NCBI RefSeq assembly: GCF_003004785.1 | Contig: NZ_PVZS01000014.1 | Coordinates: forward strand, 46,185-110,184 | DNA length: 64,000 nucleotides | Source: Alsobacter soli | Lineage (GTDB): Bacteria; Pseudomonadota; Alphaproteobacteria; Rhizobiales; Beijerinckiaceae | Reading direction: 5' to 3' | In this document: positions 47,550 to 56,166 of the stretch, piece by piece | Position numbering within the stretch: the stretch's first letter is position 1 | Layout: the number at the start of each line of letters is the position of its first letter | Translations under genes and position numbers: made by a program | Notes under the pieces: generated by a model | What the model was told of the DNA's origin: nothing | Database searches by the model: none | The model's input: the letters and a program-made list of their open reading frames with translations, nothing else

Positions 47550-48182
47550 TCAGTGCCCGGCGACGATCAGGCTGGACGGAGCGGGCTCGCCGAGTTTCAC
47601 CCACAGGTTCGGGTGCTCCTGCGACTGGCGCTTGATGAACCCGTAGCCGGTGGCTTCCCAGCCCATGATGCGGGAGGTCTTGCTGTCCAGCACGAAGTCG
47701 CCCCTGTCGGTGACGACGGTCAGAATCGCATGGCCGGCGCCGGTTTCGTCTCGCACGACCGTCATCAGCAGCGCCTGGCGGGGCAGGCCGTCATGCATCA
47801 GCATGCGGCGCTTGAGGAGCGCGATGTCCTCGCAATCGCCCTTGCCCTCGTCCGGGTAGGTCCACTTCTCGGACACGCCGTAGAGCGCGATGTCCTCGAC
47901 CTGCTCGATATCGTTGTTGACCTGCTGGTTGACGCGGACCAACTCGGCCCAGGTCGCCGCGTTGAGGGTGATCTTCTTCGCCGGAAGGGTCTGGCCCTCA
48001 CAGTCGTCGGCGTGAGTCGGGCAGAAGTCGATCCAGCCGATCGGCGGCTTGGCCTCTTCGAGAACCGGGGCGGCCGTTACGGCGGCCGGAATGACGCGCG
48101 CCTGGTTCGATGCCTCAGCGGTCACGCTCGCGACCAACCCGAGCCCGAGAAGCCCGCTAAGAACGCCCCCAAAAAGCCGCAT
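47550..48182 (-). CDS. Periplasmic transglutaminase-like cysteine peptidase (BTLCP)
   Basis: Protein of 210 aa with an N-terminal signal peptide (MRLFGGVLSGLLGLGLVASVTAEA). The Cys-His-Asp triad is in KGDCEDIALLKRRML, GAGHAILTVVTD and FVLDSKTSRI. It belongs to the bacterial transglutaminase-like cysteine proteinase family, whose best-known member LapG cleaves a surface adhesin under c-di-GMP control; this shorter form is common in Rhizobiales. The ATG at 48182 is favoured over a TTG at 48206. Confidence 0.9.
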   Translation of the reverse strand: MRLFGGVLSGLLGLGLVASVTAEASNQARVIPAAVTAAPVLEEAKPPIGWIDFCPTHADDCEGQTLPAKKITLNAATWAELVRVNQQVNNDIEQVEDIALYGVSEKWTYPDEGKGDCEDIALLKRRMLMHDGLPRQALLMTVVRDETGAGHAILTVVTDRGDFVLDSKTSRIMGWEATGYGFIKRQSQEHPNLWVKLGEPAPSSLIVAGH

Positions 48183-48528
48183 CTGCCCCAGTCCCGCCTT
48201 CAACAAGGTTAATGAAGGGTAAAAGGCGGCGTCCGGCAGCGCAACCTTTTGGTTACGGCATCGTTAACGCGATCGGGGTTTTTCCCCCGTGTCACGAAAT
48301 CGCAGGCAAAAATACGTAGAAACAAGAAGAGCCGGCTCTCGGGACAAGAGCCGGCTCGAAGAGCCCGGCGGTGGGATGTGGGGATTCGCCGGGAGCGGGC
48401 CTTGGCCCGGCGCGTGGGGCCGCGCCGTCACGTGCTCGTGACTGCTGAAACCTGTCTCATCTCAGGTTGCGGCGAGCCGAATGCGATCGGTCCAATTTTA
48501 GGAGATGCGCTCGACGCCCCAGCGCAGG
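48183..48528. other. Gap between the PilZ and BTLCP genes
   Basis: 346 bp, no gene seen. It contains a terminator-like hairpin (48329-48357) and then a strongly GC-biased stretch rich in GGG/CCC pairs (48360-48425). A TTAAC-rich segment lies near 48255-48270 (GTTAACGATGCCGTAACC read on the minus strand). The last resembles a half-matching CtrA site ahead of BTLCP. Confidence 0.45.
48329..48357 (-). terminator. Probable terminator after the PilZ gene
   Basis: GAGCCGGCTC occurs twice around TCGGGACAA and forms a 10-bp stem. On the minus strand it is followed by TTCTTGTTTCT, a moderate T-rich tail. It lies about 170 bp past the PilZ stop in the reading direction. Confidence 0.5.
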
Positions 48529-49131
48529 TCAGAGTTGGACGTTCTCGTCGAAGGCGCAATCGTTCAGGGATCGCGAGAACTCGATGGCGATTCCGCCCTC
48601 GAAGTGTCGGACGACCTTGCCGTGGGTAGCCCCGATGGTGACAGGGGAGCCCAGCGCCGGCCTGACGGTGGTGGAGATCGCCGCACCGGACAGCGACACG
48701 TCGATGATGCGGACGCCGAATTCCTGTCCGTCCCCCAGGCGCATGATGGCGCCGGTGAGTCGAGGGGTGATGCGTTCGTGCCGCCGATCCTCCGGCAGCC
48801 CGAGTTCGTGCCGGTTGGCCAGCCAGGTCAGCTGCGAGGCGAGCTTGTCCTGCTTGCGCTTCGTGGCGGAGAGCGACACGGCGAAGCCCCGCTCGAAATC
48901 ACGGACGACAACGCCTTCCACGCGCCCGAGGTGCTCCAGGTAGATCACCACCCGTTCGCCGACCCGGCCGCGCACGGGCGCGTAGAGGGCCAGGCCGCCG
49001 GGCGACATGTCCACCGTCTGGCAGGGATATTCCTGGCGGTTCTCGAGCATGAAACGGCCAAGCAGGGCGACCTTCACGCGCTGGTGGCGGCGGCGCTCGA
49101 GCGCGCGTGGCTTGACCTGGATCGCTTGCAT
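48529..49131 (-). CDS. Tandem PilZ-domain protein
   Basis: Protein of 200 aa with two PilZ domains. The first has RRRHQRVKV and VDMSPGGLALYAP; the second has DRRHERITPRL and IDVSLSGAAISTT. The RxxxR and DxSxxG signatures for cyclic di-GMP are complete or near complete in both. It is a likely c-di-GMP effector, with a GGDEF-EAL enzyme also in the window at 27 kb. The start at 49131 (MQAIQVKPRAL) is preferred over a long upstream frame to 49362. Confidence 0.9.
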   Translation of the reverse strand: MQAIQVKPRALERRRHQRVKVALLGRFMLENRQEYPCQTVDMSPGGLALYAPVRGRVGERVVIYLEHLGRVEGVVVRDFERGFAVSLSATKRKQDKLASQLTWLANRHELGLPEDRRHERITPRLTGAIMRLGDGQEFGVRIIDVSLSGAAISTTVRPALGSPVTIGATHGKVVRHFEGGIAIEFSRSLNDCAFDENVQL

Positions 49132-49187
49132 GGCGCTCGCCAAAATCGATGGGTTGCGAAAATCCCCATCATTGTCGCGCGGCGAGG

Positions 49188-49805
49188 TTAATGGCCCTTT
49201 AGCGCCTCGGGCTGGTCTTCCGAGCGCCCGCCCCGGAACACGAACAAGTGGCCGCGACGCTCCGGCCGGCCGAATGGCAGCCGCTCCCGCGGGGGCGGCA
49301 CGATTTCCCCGAGTTCGATCCGGTCGCTCGAACGGATCACGCGGCGAGAGCGCACCTCGCATCGCGTCACCGGGTCCAGGCCCAGGCGGGGAGGGGCGGA
49401 GAGTGGAGACAGCGATCCCAGCATGCGCGCGTGGGTCTTGCCGCGGTGGCGCAACGGCAGGAGCAAGAGTTCGAGGTCGAGCAATGCTCCATCACGGGTT
49501 TCCCCCATGGCCGAGGCGACCAGCGGGGCGACCTCGTTGGCGACGATGTCCACCATGGCGTCGCCGTCCTCGGTCCACAGGCCGGTGAAGCTCGCCCCCT
49601 TGAGCTCCTTGCCGACCAGGGCGGAAACGCGCGTGCCGGCCAGCCTGAAGGGACAGCGCCGGTCGTCATCGACCTCGATGATGAAAGTGTCCGCCAGGAT
49701 GCCCCTGATGGCGGACGGATCGATTTCGGCGCGCTCCGGGGCGCTCCGCGCCTTCCGGAGGGAGTCCCAGTACGCAAACAAGGCGCGCGTCACCGCGTGT
49801 TTCAT
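49188..49805 (-). CDS. PAS-domain protein (PAS_5/DUF1488-type alphaproteobacterial family)
   Basis: Protein of 205 aa. MKHAVTRALFAYWDSLRKAR and AEIDPSAIRGILADTFIIEVDDDRRCPFRLAGTRVSALVGKELKGA are the characteristic N-terminal PAS_5 pattern (WDxxRGxRxxPxRxDIDPxxI). LLPLRHRGKTHARMLGSLSPL follows in the core. These proteins are small regulators or adaptors of unknown partner. It is 57 bp upstream of the PilZ gene on the same strand and may be co-transcribed. Confidence 0.85.
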   Translation of the reverse strand: MKHAVTRALFAYWDSLRKARSAPERAEIDPSAIRGILADTFIIEVDDDRRCPFRLAGTRVSALVGKELKGASFTGLWTEDGDAMVDIVANEVAPLVASAMGETRDGALLDLELLLLPLRHRGKTHARMLGSLSPLSAPPRLGLDPVTRCEVRSRRVIRSSDRIELGEIVPPPRERLPFGRPERRGHLFVFRGGRSEDQPEALKGH

Positions 49806-49989
49806 CTCGTGTCCCCTGACCCCGGAGAGGGTCCGTATTTTCGTCCCGCTTCGGCACGGAACAGGACCGCGATCCTGCGGCCTGCGCCGGGCCGGAGCCC
49901 CTGGGCCATCGGGGTGCAGCGGATGTGCCACGCCCGGTTTTAAGGTTAATAAAGGGTTGACGTTGCCGGCCGAGCGCGCGGCGGGCATG

Positions 49990-50154
49990 GTCCGCCTGCA
50001 TCCTTTGCAGTTGGCCTGTTGCTCCTGTGTCGACTGCATCAACTGAATGGGAGGCGGGCAGCGACAGGAGCCGCCGCAAGGCGGATCATGATCCGGCGCG
50101 GGAAGCCGCGCCACCACGCCACGGGGAGAGCTTCGCGCTCTCCCCATTTTTTTT
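49990..50154 (+). ncRNA. Candidate structured small RNA with strong terminator
   Basis: Between two divergent genes lie consecutive hairpins on the plus strand. They are CTGCA-TCCTT-TGCAG (49996-50010), GCTCCTGT (50021-50028) with ACAGGAGC (50064-50071), CCGCC-GCAA-GGCGG with a GNRA tetraloop (50071-50084) and GGCGCGG-GAAG-CCGCGCC (50095-50112). A terminator GGGGAGAGC-TTCGC-GCTCTCCCC plus T8 follows (50123-50154). No open frame explains the terminator, since the gene on the left reads away. I do not recognise an Rfam family. A TTGACG at 49957 may be the -35 element. Confidence 0.62.
50123..50154 (+). terminator. Rho-independent terminator of the candidate small RNA
   Basis: A perfect 9-bp stem GGGGAGAGC/GCTCTCCCC with loop TTCGC, followed by eight T. 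This is one of the strongest terminators in the window. It is oriented plus, with no protein gene ending upstream of it. Confidence 0.92.
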
Positions 50155-50236
50155 GCGCGCAGGTCGGCTTGAACCGGACGGTCGGGCGGACGATTTTGGC
50201 GGAGGCGCCTGTGCGCCGGTCAACAGAGAGAGCCGT

Positions 50237-51091
50237 GTGAGATCGCTTCGCCACGACGCCGCCGTCCGGGAGCCCTTCTTCAACGTCCCGCTGGTCGTGG
50301 TCGCGTCCATCGCAGTGCTGGCGGGCCTGCACGCAATTCGGGTTTGGGGGGACGACCTGCCGGTGCTGCGCGGGCTGGGCCTTGGCCCGGAGGACATCAT
50401 CTACCAGCTGGCGTTTATCCCGGCCCGCTTCGCGCTGCTGCTCGGCGCGGATCCCGTTCCGGCGCTGGCGCACCGGCTCTCGGCGGACCCGGGCAATGTC
50501 GACCTGATCCAGCGGCTGGGCATCGCACGCGAGATCGTGGCCGACGGCTCGAGCAAGCCCTGGACGCTGGTCACCTACGCGCTGCTCCATGGCAGCTGGG
50601 CGCACCTGATCCTGAATTCGGTGTGGCTGCTCGCCTTCGGCACGGCCGTGGCGCGCCGTTTCGGCACGGCCCGATTCGTCCTGTTCCTGGTGGTCACCGC
50701 CATTGGCGGGGCCCTCGGGCACTTGGCGACCCACACGGCCGACGTCGCGCCCATGGTGGGCGCCTCGGCCTCCATTTCGGGCTGCATGGCGGCAGCGATG
50801 CGCTTCGTGTTCCAGCCGGGAGCGCCGCTCGGCGCGTTCCGGCTGCCGGAGGAGATGAGCTACCGGCTGCCGGCCCTGCCTTTGTCGCGGGTGCTCAGCG
50901 ACAGCAGGGCGGTGACCTTCCTTGTGGTCTGGTTCGTGCTCAACCTGGCCACCGGTCTGGGGGCGGACGGGCTCGGCTTCACCGACGCCGCCATCGCCTG
51001 GGAGGCGCATGTCGGCGGCTTCCTGGTCGGCCTGCTGGCCTTCCGGTTCTTCGACCCGCCCTACCGGGACAGCTTCGCCGACGACCTCTGA
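50237..51091 (+). CDS. Rhomboid family intramembrane serine protease
   Basis: Polytopic membrane protein of 284 aa from a GTG start (VRSLRHDAAVREPFF) preceded by GAGAGAG. Family features are WTLVTYALLHGSWAHLILNSVWL (the HxxxN loop), GGALGHLATH, Ser177 in GASASISG and His258 in AHVGGFLVG. The usual nucleophile motif is GASG; here the second glycine is Ala178, which may affect activity. A long insert lies between the Ser and His segments. Substrates are unknown. Confidence 0.87.
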   Translation: MRSLRHDAAVREPFFNVPLVVVASIAVLAGLHAIRVWGDDLPVLRGLGLGPEDIIYQLAFIPARFALLLGADPVPALAHRLSADPGNVDLIQRLGIAREIVADGSSKPWTLVTYALLHGSWAHLILNSVWLLAFGTAVARRFGTARFVLFLVVTAIGGALGHLATHTADVAPMVGASASISGCMAAAMRFVFQPGAPLGAFRLPEEMSYRLPALPLSRVLSDSRAVTFLVVWFVLNLATGLGADGLGFTDAAIAWEAHVGGFLVGLLAFRFFDPPYRDSFADDL

Positions 51092-51229
51092 GCGGCGTTG
51101 CGCCCCCAAGGCTTTGAGAGCATGCTTGCTCGACGGACGGAGTTGGCCAGGCGACCTACGAACCTCCACCCGTCCGTTCGCCGCGGCCGAACCCGGCCGC
51201 ACAGGGATGGACGCGAAAGGAGGGACGCA

Positions 51230-51661
51230 ATGACCGTCTCCCGCATTCTCACGACCAAGGGCCGCGACGTCGTCACGATCCAGCCGCACCGGACCCTGTC
51301 CGAGGCCTCACGGCTTCTCGGCGAGCGCAGGATCGGCGCCGTGGTGGTGACCGGCGCGGACGGGGATGTGCTTGGGATCCTTTCGGAGCGCGACATCGTC
51401 CGCGCCCTCGGCAAGAGGGGCGCGGAGGCGCTCAACGACGCCGTATCGGCGCACATGACCGCCGAGGTGATCACCTGCGCACCCGACATGGTGATCGTCG
51501 ACATCATGGAAGAGATGACGGCGCGCCGGTTCCGCCACATGCCGGTGGTTGAGAACGGGCGACTGGCCGGAATCATCTCCATCGGCGATGTGGTGAAGTT
51601 CCGCCTCAACGAGATGCAGTACGAAACCGAGGCGCTGCGCGAGTACATCAGCGCCGGGTGA
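51230..51661 (+). CDS. CBS-domain pair protein
   Basis: Protein of 143 aa consisting of two CBS motifs: VTIQPHRTLSEASRLLGERRIGAVVV with DGDVLGILSERDIVRAL, then CAPDMVIVDIMEEMTARRFRHMPVV with GRLAGIISIGDVVKFRL. Such stand-alone pairs bind adenine nucleotides and regulate partners that are not evident here. It starts after AAAGGAGGG, an excellent ribosome site, 138 bp downstream of the rhomboid gene. Confidence 0.92.
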   Translation: MTVSRILTTKGRDVVTIQPHRTLSEASRLLGERRIGAVVVTGADGDVLGILSERDIVRALGKRGAEALNDAVSAHMTAEVITCAPDMVIVDIMEEMTARRFRHMPVVENGRLAGIISIGDVVKFRLNEMQYETEALREYISAG

Positions 51662-51721
51662 CGCGCGCCTGCTCCGGGCCGGAACGGCGACGCGCCAGAG
51701 GCGAGGTCGCCCGGCGCGGTG

Positions 51722-52771
51722 TCAGTAACCGCCCGGCAGTGATTCGATCGTCATCTCCAGGTCGGCCAGGCACTGGTTCATGGCGTCTTCGCCCAGTGTG
51801 ATGGCTTCCTCGGCGCGATGGAAGTCGAACAGGCCGACACGGCCCAGGCGAGGCTTGACGTGGATGTCCGGCGGGTCGCCAGCCAGGCGCGAGCGGGCGA
51901 TGCGGTCCTGGGTGATGTTGAAGGCGTCCACCATCACGGTGGCGAGGCCCGGGGCGCCAGCCGAGCGGCGCACGATGCGCTTCAGGCGGCTCGCGGCGCC
52001 CATCACCGGCGAGAAGAGCCCTTCGGCGATTGTTTCGGCCATCTCCTCTTCCGCCTGCGGCTCCGCGCCGCCGCCATGGTCTGGAATGAGCGCGCCGCGC
52101 CCGACGAGGTCCGCATTGAGGTTGACGGCGATCACCAACTCGGCGGAGAGGGCGCGTGTCGTGGTGACCGGAACGGGGTTCACCAGCGCGCCGTCGAACA
52201 GCCAGCGGCCGCCGAGGCGCACCGGGTCGAAGATGCCGGGCAGGGCGTAGGAGGCCTGGAGCGCCTCGACGAGGCGGCCGCGCGTGAGCCAGATCTCGTG
52301 GCCGGTGCGCAGCTCCGTCGCGACGGCGGCGAAGCGGGGCGAGACATCCTCGATGAGGAGATCGCCGATATCGCGCTCGAGAAGCCGCTTGAGGCGGTCG
52401 CCGCTGATCAGGCCCGAGCCGATGTGAAAATCCATCAGCCACAGCACGCGGCTCTTCGTCAGGGAGCGGGCGAACTTCTCCAACTCGTCCAGCTTGCCGG
52501 CGGCGTAGCAGCCGCCCACCACGGCGCCGATCGAGGTGCCCACGACCACTTCCGGGGCGTAGCCTGCGCGCTCCAGGGCGCGAATCGCGCCGATATGGGC
52601 CCAACCGCGCGCCGCGCCGCCGCCGAGCGCGAGGCCGATGCGCGGGCGCTTCCGCTTGAGGGTGGGCACGGGAACCATGGCGGTTTCGGCCGGAAGCGGA
52701 TCAGTCGCCGCGGCCGAGGCTGCGCCTTCCGCACGCGCCGGCGTCCTGATGCCGAGTAGTTCTTGGAGCAT
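51722..52771 (-). CDS. Patatin-like phospholipase family protein
   Basis: Protein of 349 aa. The oxyanion loop is ALGGGAARGWAH, the nucleophile Ser is in VVGTSIGAVVGG, and the catalytic Asp in LFDGALVNPVPVT, together the complete patatin dyad. No signal peptide is visible (the N-terminus is Ala-rich), so it is likely cytoplasmic or peripheral, like RssA. It is convergent with the CBS gene. The lipid substrate is unknown. Confidence 0.92.
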   Translation of the reverse strand: MLQELLGIRTPARAEGAASAAATDPLPAETAMVPVPTLKRKRPRIGLALGGGAARGWAHIGAIRALERAGYAPEVVVGTSIGAVVGGCYAAGKLDELEKFARSLTKSRVLWLMDFHIGSGLISGDRLKRLLERDIGDLLIEDVSPRFAAVATELRTGHEIWLTRGRLVEALQASYALPGIFDPVRLGGRWLFDGALVNPVPVTTTRALSAELVIAVNLNADLVGRGALIPDHGGGAEPQAEEEMAETIAEGLFSPVMGAASRLKRIVRRSAGAPGLATVMVDAFNITQDRIARSRLAGDPPDIHVKPRLGRVGLFDFHRAEEAITLGEDAMNQCLADLEMTIESLPGGY

Positions 52772-52870
52772 GGCCCGATCCTCGTCCGCTCCCCCCGGCC
52801 TTGAGCTTGGATGGCGGACGTTACCGTTGACTGAAGACCCGACTCGTAACGGCCGAGCCCCCGTCAGGGT

Positions 52871-53305
52871 TCAGCGGGATCGTGGCCCTTCCGTGAACGA
52901 TAGCGTGACCGGACCATCCGTCTTTCGGTCGACCCGCCGATAGAAGCAGGAGCGGCGGCCCGTGTGGCAGCAGCCGCCATCTCCCGCCACGGTGACCTTC
53001 AGGATGAGGCAATCCTGGTCGCAGTCCACCAGGATCTCATGGACGGTCTGGATCTGGCCGGAGGTGTCGCCCTTGCGCCAGAGCTCGTTGCGTGAGCGGG
53101 ACCAGTACCAGGCCTCGCCGGAGGCGAGCGACTTTTCCAGCGCCTGCTGGTTCATGTGCGCGACCATGAGGATCTGGCCGTCGTTGGCGTCCACCGCGAT
53201 CGCGGTGATGAGGCCCGCCCCGTCGAACTTCGGCATGAAGAGCGCGCCTTCCTCCACGGCCTGCTTGTCGCCGCGCGGGCTCAGGGTGACGCAGTGCTCG
53301 CACAT
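52871..53305 (-). CDS. hisI: Phosphoribosyl-AMP cyclohydrolase HisI
   Basis: Third step of histidine biosynthesis, opening the adenine ring of phosphoribosyl-AMP; 144 aa, monofunctional (no HisE domain). The metal-binding region is [30 protein letters not shown], with the conserved Asp and Cys ligands; [26 protein letters not shown] precedes it. It lies downstream of folE on the minus strand but after a terminator, so it probably has its own promoter. Confidence 0.94.
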   Translation of the reverse strand: MCEHCVTLSPRGDKQAVEEGALFMPKFDGAGLITAIAVDANDGQILMVAHMNQQALEKSLASGEAWYWSRSRNELWRKGDTSGQIQTVHEILVDCDQDCLILKVTVAGDGGCCHTGRRSCFYRRVDRKTDGPVTLSFTEGPRSR

Positions 53306-53322
53306 GGGAGGCTCCGAAACGC

Positions 53323-53346
53323 AAAACGGCCGGCGTGGCCGGCCGT
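53323..53346 (-). terminator. Terminator after folE
   Basis: ACGGCCGG (53326-53333) pairs with CCGGCCGT (53339-53346) around CGTGG. On the minus strand the stem is followed by TTTT and then GCGTTT. It separates folE from hisI. Confidence 0.75.
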
Positions 53347-53397
53347 GTCATGACTCATGGGGCGGCGCTTTGGAAGGCGCCAAGTGCGGGGCGGCCC

Positions 53398-54030
53398 TCA
53401 GCGCAGTCCACGGACCATGGTGAGGAAGCGGGCCTGTTCGGCGGGATCGTCGCGAAACACGCCGGTGAACTGGGTCGTGACCGTCCTTGCGCCCTGCTTC
53501 TGGACGCCGCGCATCGACATGCACATGTGCTCGGCTTCGATAATCACGGCGACCCCGCGGGGCTTGAGCGCCTCGTCGATGGCGCCGACGATCTCGGCCG
53601 TCATGGTCTCCTGCGTCTGCAGGCGGCGGGCGAAGACATCCACGACGCGGGCGAGCTTGGACAAGCCGACGACGCCCTCCGAGGGGTAGTAGCCGATGTG
53701 AGCCGCGCCTACGAAGGGCACCATGTGGTGCTCGCAGTGCGAGTGGAAGGGAATGTCGCGCACGACGACCATGTCGTCGTAGCCGCCAACCTCCTCGAAC
53801 ACCTTGGACATGATGTCCTGGGCGTCCTCGCGATATCCGCGGAAGAGCTCCTCGTAGGCCTTCACCACGCGCTTGGGGGTGTCGAGAAGCCCTTCGCGGG
53901 CCGGGTCGTCGCCCGCCCAGCGGATCAGGGTGCGCACGGCCGCTTCAGCCTCTTCGCGCGTGGGGCGCGGCGCCGACTCCGACGGCTTGAGGGCGGTGCG
54001 AGGAGAGAATGACTTGACCACGGCGTCCAT
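53398..54030 (-). CDS. folE: GTP cyclohydrolase I FolE
   Basis: First enzyme of tetrahydrofolate synthesis from GTP, 210 aa. Zinc and substrate motifs are [22 protein letters not shown] and [21 protein letters not shown], both intact. The start at 54030 has GGAGG upstream; an ATG at 54150 belongs to an unlikely extension over the promoter. It is divergent from the NifU-like gene, as in many Rhizobiales. Confidence 0.95.
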   Translation of the reverse strand: MDAVVKSFSPRTALKPSESAPRPTREEAEAAVRTLIRWAGDDPAREGLLDTPKRVVKAYEELFRGYREDAQDIMSKVFEEVGGYDDMVVVRDIPFHSHCEHHMVPFVGAAHIGYYPSEGVVGLSKLARVVDVFARRLQTQETMTAEIVGAIDEALKPRGVAVIIEAEHMCMSMRGVQKQGARTVTTQFTGVFRDDPAEQARFLTMVRGLR

Positions 54031-54188
54031 TCGAGGAGCCTCCAACCTGGTGCAATGCACCCTATACGCCTCGAGCTTCGGCGTGGACCACCAAACACGA
54101 CGCGGGCTTTGCGATTTCGCCCGAAAGCCGGCGACCCTCGCGCGCCGCAACCGCGGGCCCTATATTGGGAGCCGAAGGACGGTGCGCC

Positions 54189-54644
54189 ATGCTGAACGAC
54201 ATCTACAACGCAAAGATTCTCGACCTTGCCGCGAACATCCCGCGGCTGGGACGCCTGCCTCACCCGCAGGCCAGCGCGACCGCCCATTCCAAGCTCTGCG
54301 GCTCGACGGTCACCGTCGACCTGGCGATGGACGGCGATGTCGTCACCGACTTCGCGCACGAGGTCAAGGCCTGCGCGCTGGGCCAGGCCTCTTCCTCGAT
54401 CATGGCGCGGCACGTGGTGGGCTCGACGGCGTCCGAATTGCGGGCGCTTCGCGAGACCGTGCGCAAGATGCTGAAGGAGAACGGCCCGCCGCCCTCCGGC
54501 AAATGGGAGGACGCCGCGGTGCTCGAGCCCGTGCGCGACTTCAAGGCGCGGCACGCCTCCACGCTGCTGACCTTCGACGCGGTGGTGGACGCCATCGGGC
54601 AGATCGAGGCCGCGAGGGCGAAGCAGACGGCGGCGGCGGAATAG
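54189..54644 (+). CDS. NifU/IscU-like iron-sulfur scaffold-family protein lacking the third cysteine
   Basis: Protein of 151 aa with the NifU N-terminal fold. Cys37 (HSKLCGSTVTV) and Cys62 (EVKACALGQASSS) align with two of the three cluster ligands of IscU. The third position (RHASTLLTF) carries Ala123 instead of Cys. It therefore may not hold a cluster in the usual way. This divergent form, next to folE and yidD, is common in Rhizobiales, distinct from the suf operon. Confidence 0.88.
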   Translation: MLNDIYNAKILDLAANIPRLGRLPHPQASATAHSKLCGSTVTVDLAMDGDVVTDFAHEVKACALGQASSSIMARHVVGSTASELRALRETVRKMLKENGPPPSGKWEDAAVLEPVRDFKARHASTLLTFDAVVDAIGQIEAARAKQTAAAE

Positions 54645-54691
54645 GCCGGCTCCGTCAGCGAGGCCATGCCAGGGCTAGTAGCGGCGTCGCC

Positions 54692-54723
54692 ACGTGGATG
54701 GCCGGGACGAGCCCGGCCATGAC
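54692..54723. repeat. Half copy of dispersed palindrome R2
   Basis: GTGGATGGCCGGGACGAGCC and CGGCCATGAC lie between the convergent NifU-like and MipA genes, as a possible shared transcript end. Confidence 0.7.
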
Positions 54724-54745
54724 GGCTCGGTGAATTGCAGTGCGT

Positions 54746-55615
54746 TCAGCGCTTCCAGCCGTTGCCGCCAAGCTGGAACGAGTAGCTGGCGCTGGCCCCG
54801 ATGGAGAACTGGTCGCGGGAGCCCAGGTTGCGGGTGATGGGGCTCTCGGCGGCGGACCCGGTGAGGCGGTCGTAGCCGCCGCGCACCGTGGTGGCCCACT
54901 GGTCGTTCCATTGGTAGGTGGCGGAGGCGGCCAGGCCGACGGACTTCACGCCCGCCTCGGCCTTGTAGGGCGCGACCTTCGTGTTGAAGATCGCATCCTG
55001 CTCGGTGACGCCGAAATAGGTGTTCATGTACTCGGAGCCGGCGACCGCGATCCGCGGGCCCACTGCGAGAGTGAAGTTGCCGACGCGCTGGACGTAGTCG
55101 AGAGCCAGGTTGCCGACGAGGCCGTTGTAACCGTTGATGCCGTAGCGCAGCTCGCCGCGGACGCGCAGCGTGTCCGCCAGAGGCCAGAATTCGCCGAAGA
55201 GGCCCGGCTCCAGCGCCCACTTGGCGTCGTGAATGCCGTAGAGCGTCCCGCGGTCGTTGTCGCGATAGCGCCCCTGCTGGTAGCGGCCCACGACGCCGAC
55301 GTTCCAGCGGCTGTCGCCGAACAGGGCGAAGCTGATGCCGTCGTCCGGGGCCTGCCACTGCTCGGGCTCGTCCGTGCGGCGCAGGCTGAGAGAGGGATAA
55401 GCGATGAAGCCGTAGTCCTTCGCCCCCGGGAAGTTGGGGGTGACGATGACGTTGCCGCGGACTGTGAGCAGCCAGCCAGAGGGCGCGGAGCCAACCGGGA
55501 CAACCTCGTCGCTTGCGACAGCGTCCGCCGCCAGGGCGGCTGCGGGGGACAGCAGCACGATCGATGCGGCCACGCGAAGCGCGCGTGCGGCGGCGAATCG
55601 AACGCGGTAAACCAT
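54746..55615 (-). CDS. MipA/OmpV family outer-membrane protein
   Basis: Outer-membrane beta-barrel of 289 aa. A signal peptide (MVYRVRFAAARALRVAASIV to AALAADA) is followed by the MipA start pattern LTVRGNVIVTPNFPGAKDYGFIAYPSLSLRR and alternating strands ending in ASASYSFQLGGNGWKR. MipA/OmpV proteins are linked to peptidoglycan machinery scaffolds or to porin function. The ATG at 55615 is chosen over a TTG at 55624. Confidence 0.9.
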   Translation of the reverse strand: MVYRVRFAAARALRVAASIVLLSPAAALAADAVASDEVVPVGSAPSGWLLTVRGNVIVTPNFPGAKDYGFIAYPSLSLRRTDEPEQWQAPDDGISFALFGDSRWNVGVVGRYQQGRYRDNDRGTLYGIHDAKWALEPGLFGEFWPLADTLRVRGELRYGINGYNGLVGNLALDYVQRVGNFTLAVGPRIAVAGSEYMNTYFGVTEQDAIFNTKVAPYKAEAGVKSVGLAASATYQWNDQWATTVRGGYDRLTGSAAESPITRNLGSRDQFSIGASASYSFQLGGNGWKR

Positions 55616-55706
55616 GATACGCAAAGCTCCGTGGATGGCCGCCGTTCAGCGGCTACGAACGGACGACCGAGGGATAGCCCACCCGGCAGCCGGCATGCAA
55701 GCAAAC

Positions 55707-56108
55707 ATGAAGGATCAGCAAACGCCCACCCAGGGTCGGCCGACATGGTTAACAAAACCTTACCGGCCTGGCGCCGCGGCCGCCCATGGGCTCATTCGGG
55801 CCTATCAGCTCACGCTTTCGGGGCTGATCGGCCGGCAATGCCGCCATTGGCCGAGCTGCTCCAGCTATACCGATGAGGCGATCGGCCGCTATGGGCTGTG
55901 GACAGGCGGATGGATCGGGCTCGCCCGCATCTGCCGTTGCAACCCGCTGGGAACGTCCGGAATCGACCTCGTGCCGACCACGTTGCCGCCCGAGTCCGCG
56001 TGGTATAGACCGTGGCGCTACGGGCGCTGGCGCGGCGTGAACGCCCCCGGCCCGATCCAATGCGAGGCCGTCGAACCGGGCGACGGCGCGGCCCCGCCCC
56101 GAACCTGA
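55707..56108 (+). CDS. yidD: Membrane protein insertion efficiency factor YidD
   Basis: Protein of 133 aa. [55 protein letters not shown] is the whole YidD domain, with the three conserved cysteines. It is longer than typical YidD because of a C-terminal tail of about 45 residues ending in GDGAAPPRT. It aids YidC-mediated insertion. It is unlinked to rpmH-rnpA-yidC here but precedes thrS by 58 bp, as in other alphaproteobacteria. Confidence 0.93.
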   Translation: MKDQQTPTQGRPTWLTKPYRPGAAAAHGLIRAYQLTLSGLIGRQCRHWPSCSSYTDEAIGRYGLWTGGWIGLARICRCNPLGTSGIDLVPTTLPPESAWYRPWRYGRWRGVNAPGPIQCEAVEPGDGAAPPRT

Positions 56109-56166
56109 ACCGTCCGCCCCTTTCGCTTACCTGCACGTGTTTGCAGGAGTGAGCAGGAGAGATCGC

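Noticed and set aside
54189..54644. Housekeeping SufU/IscU scaffold
   Set aside because: The third ligand cysteine is missing and no suf or isc genes are adjacent.
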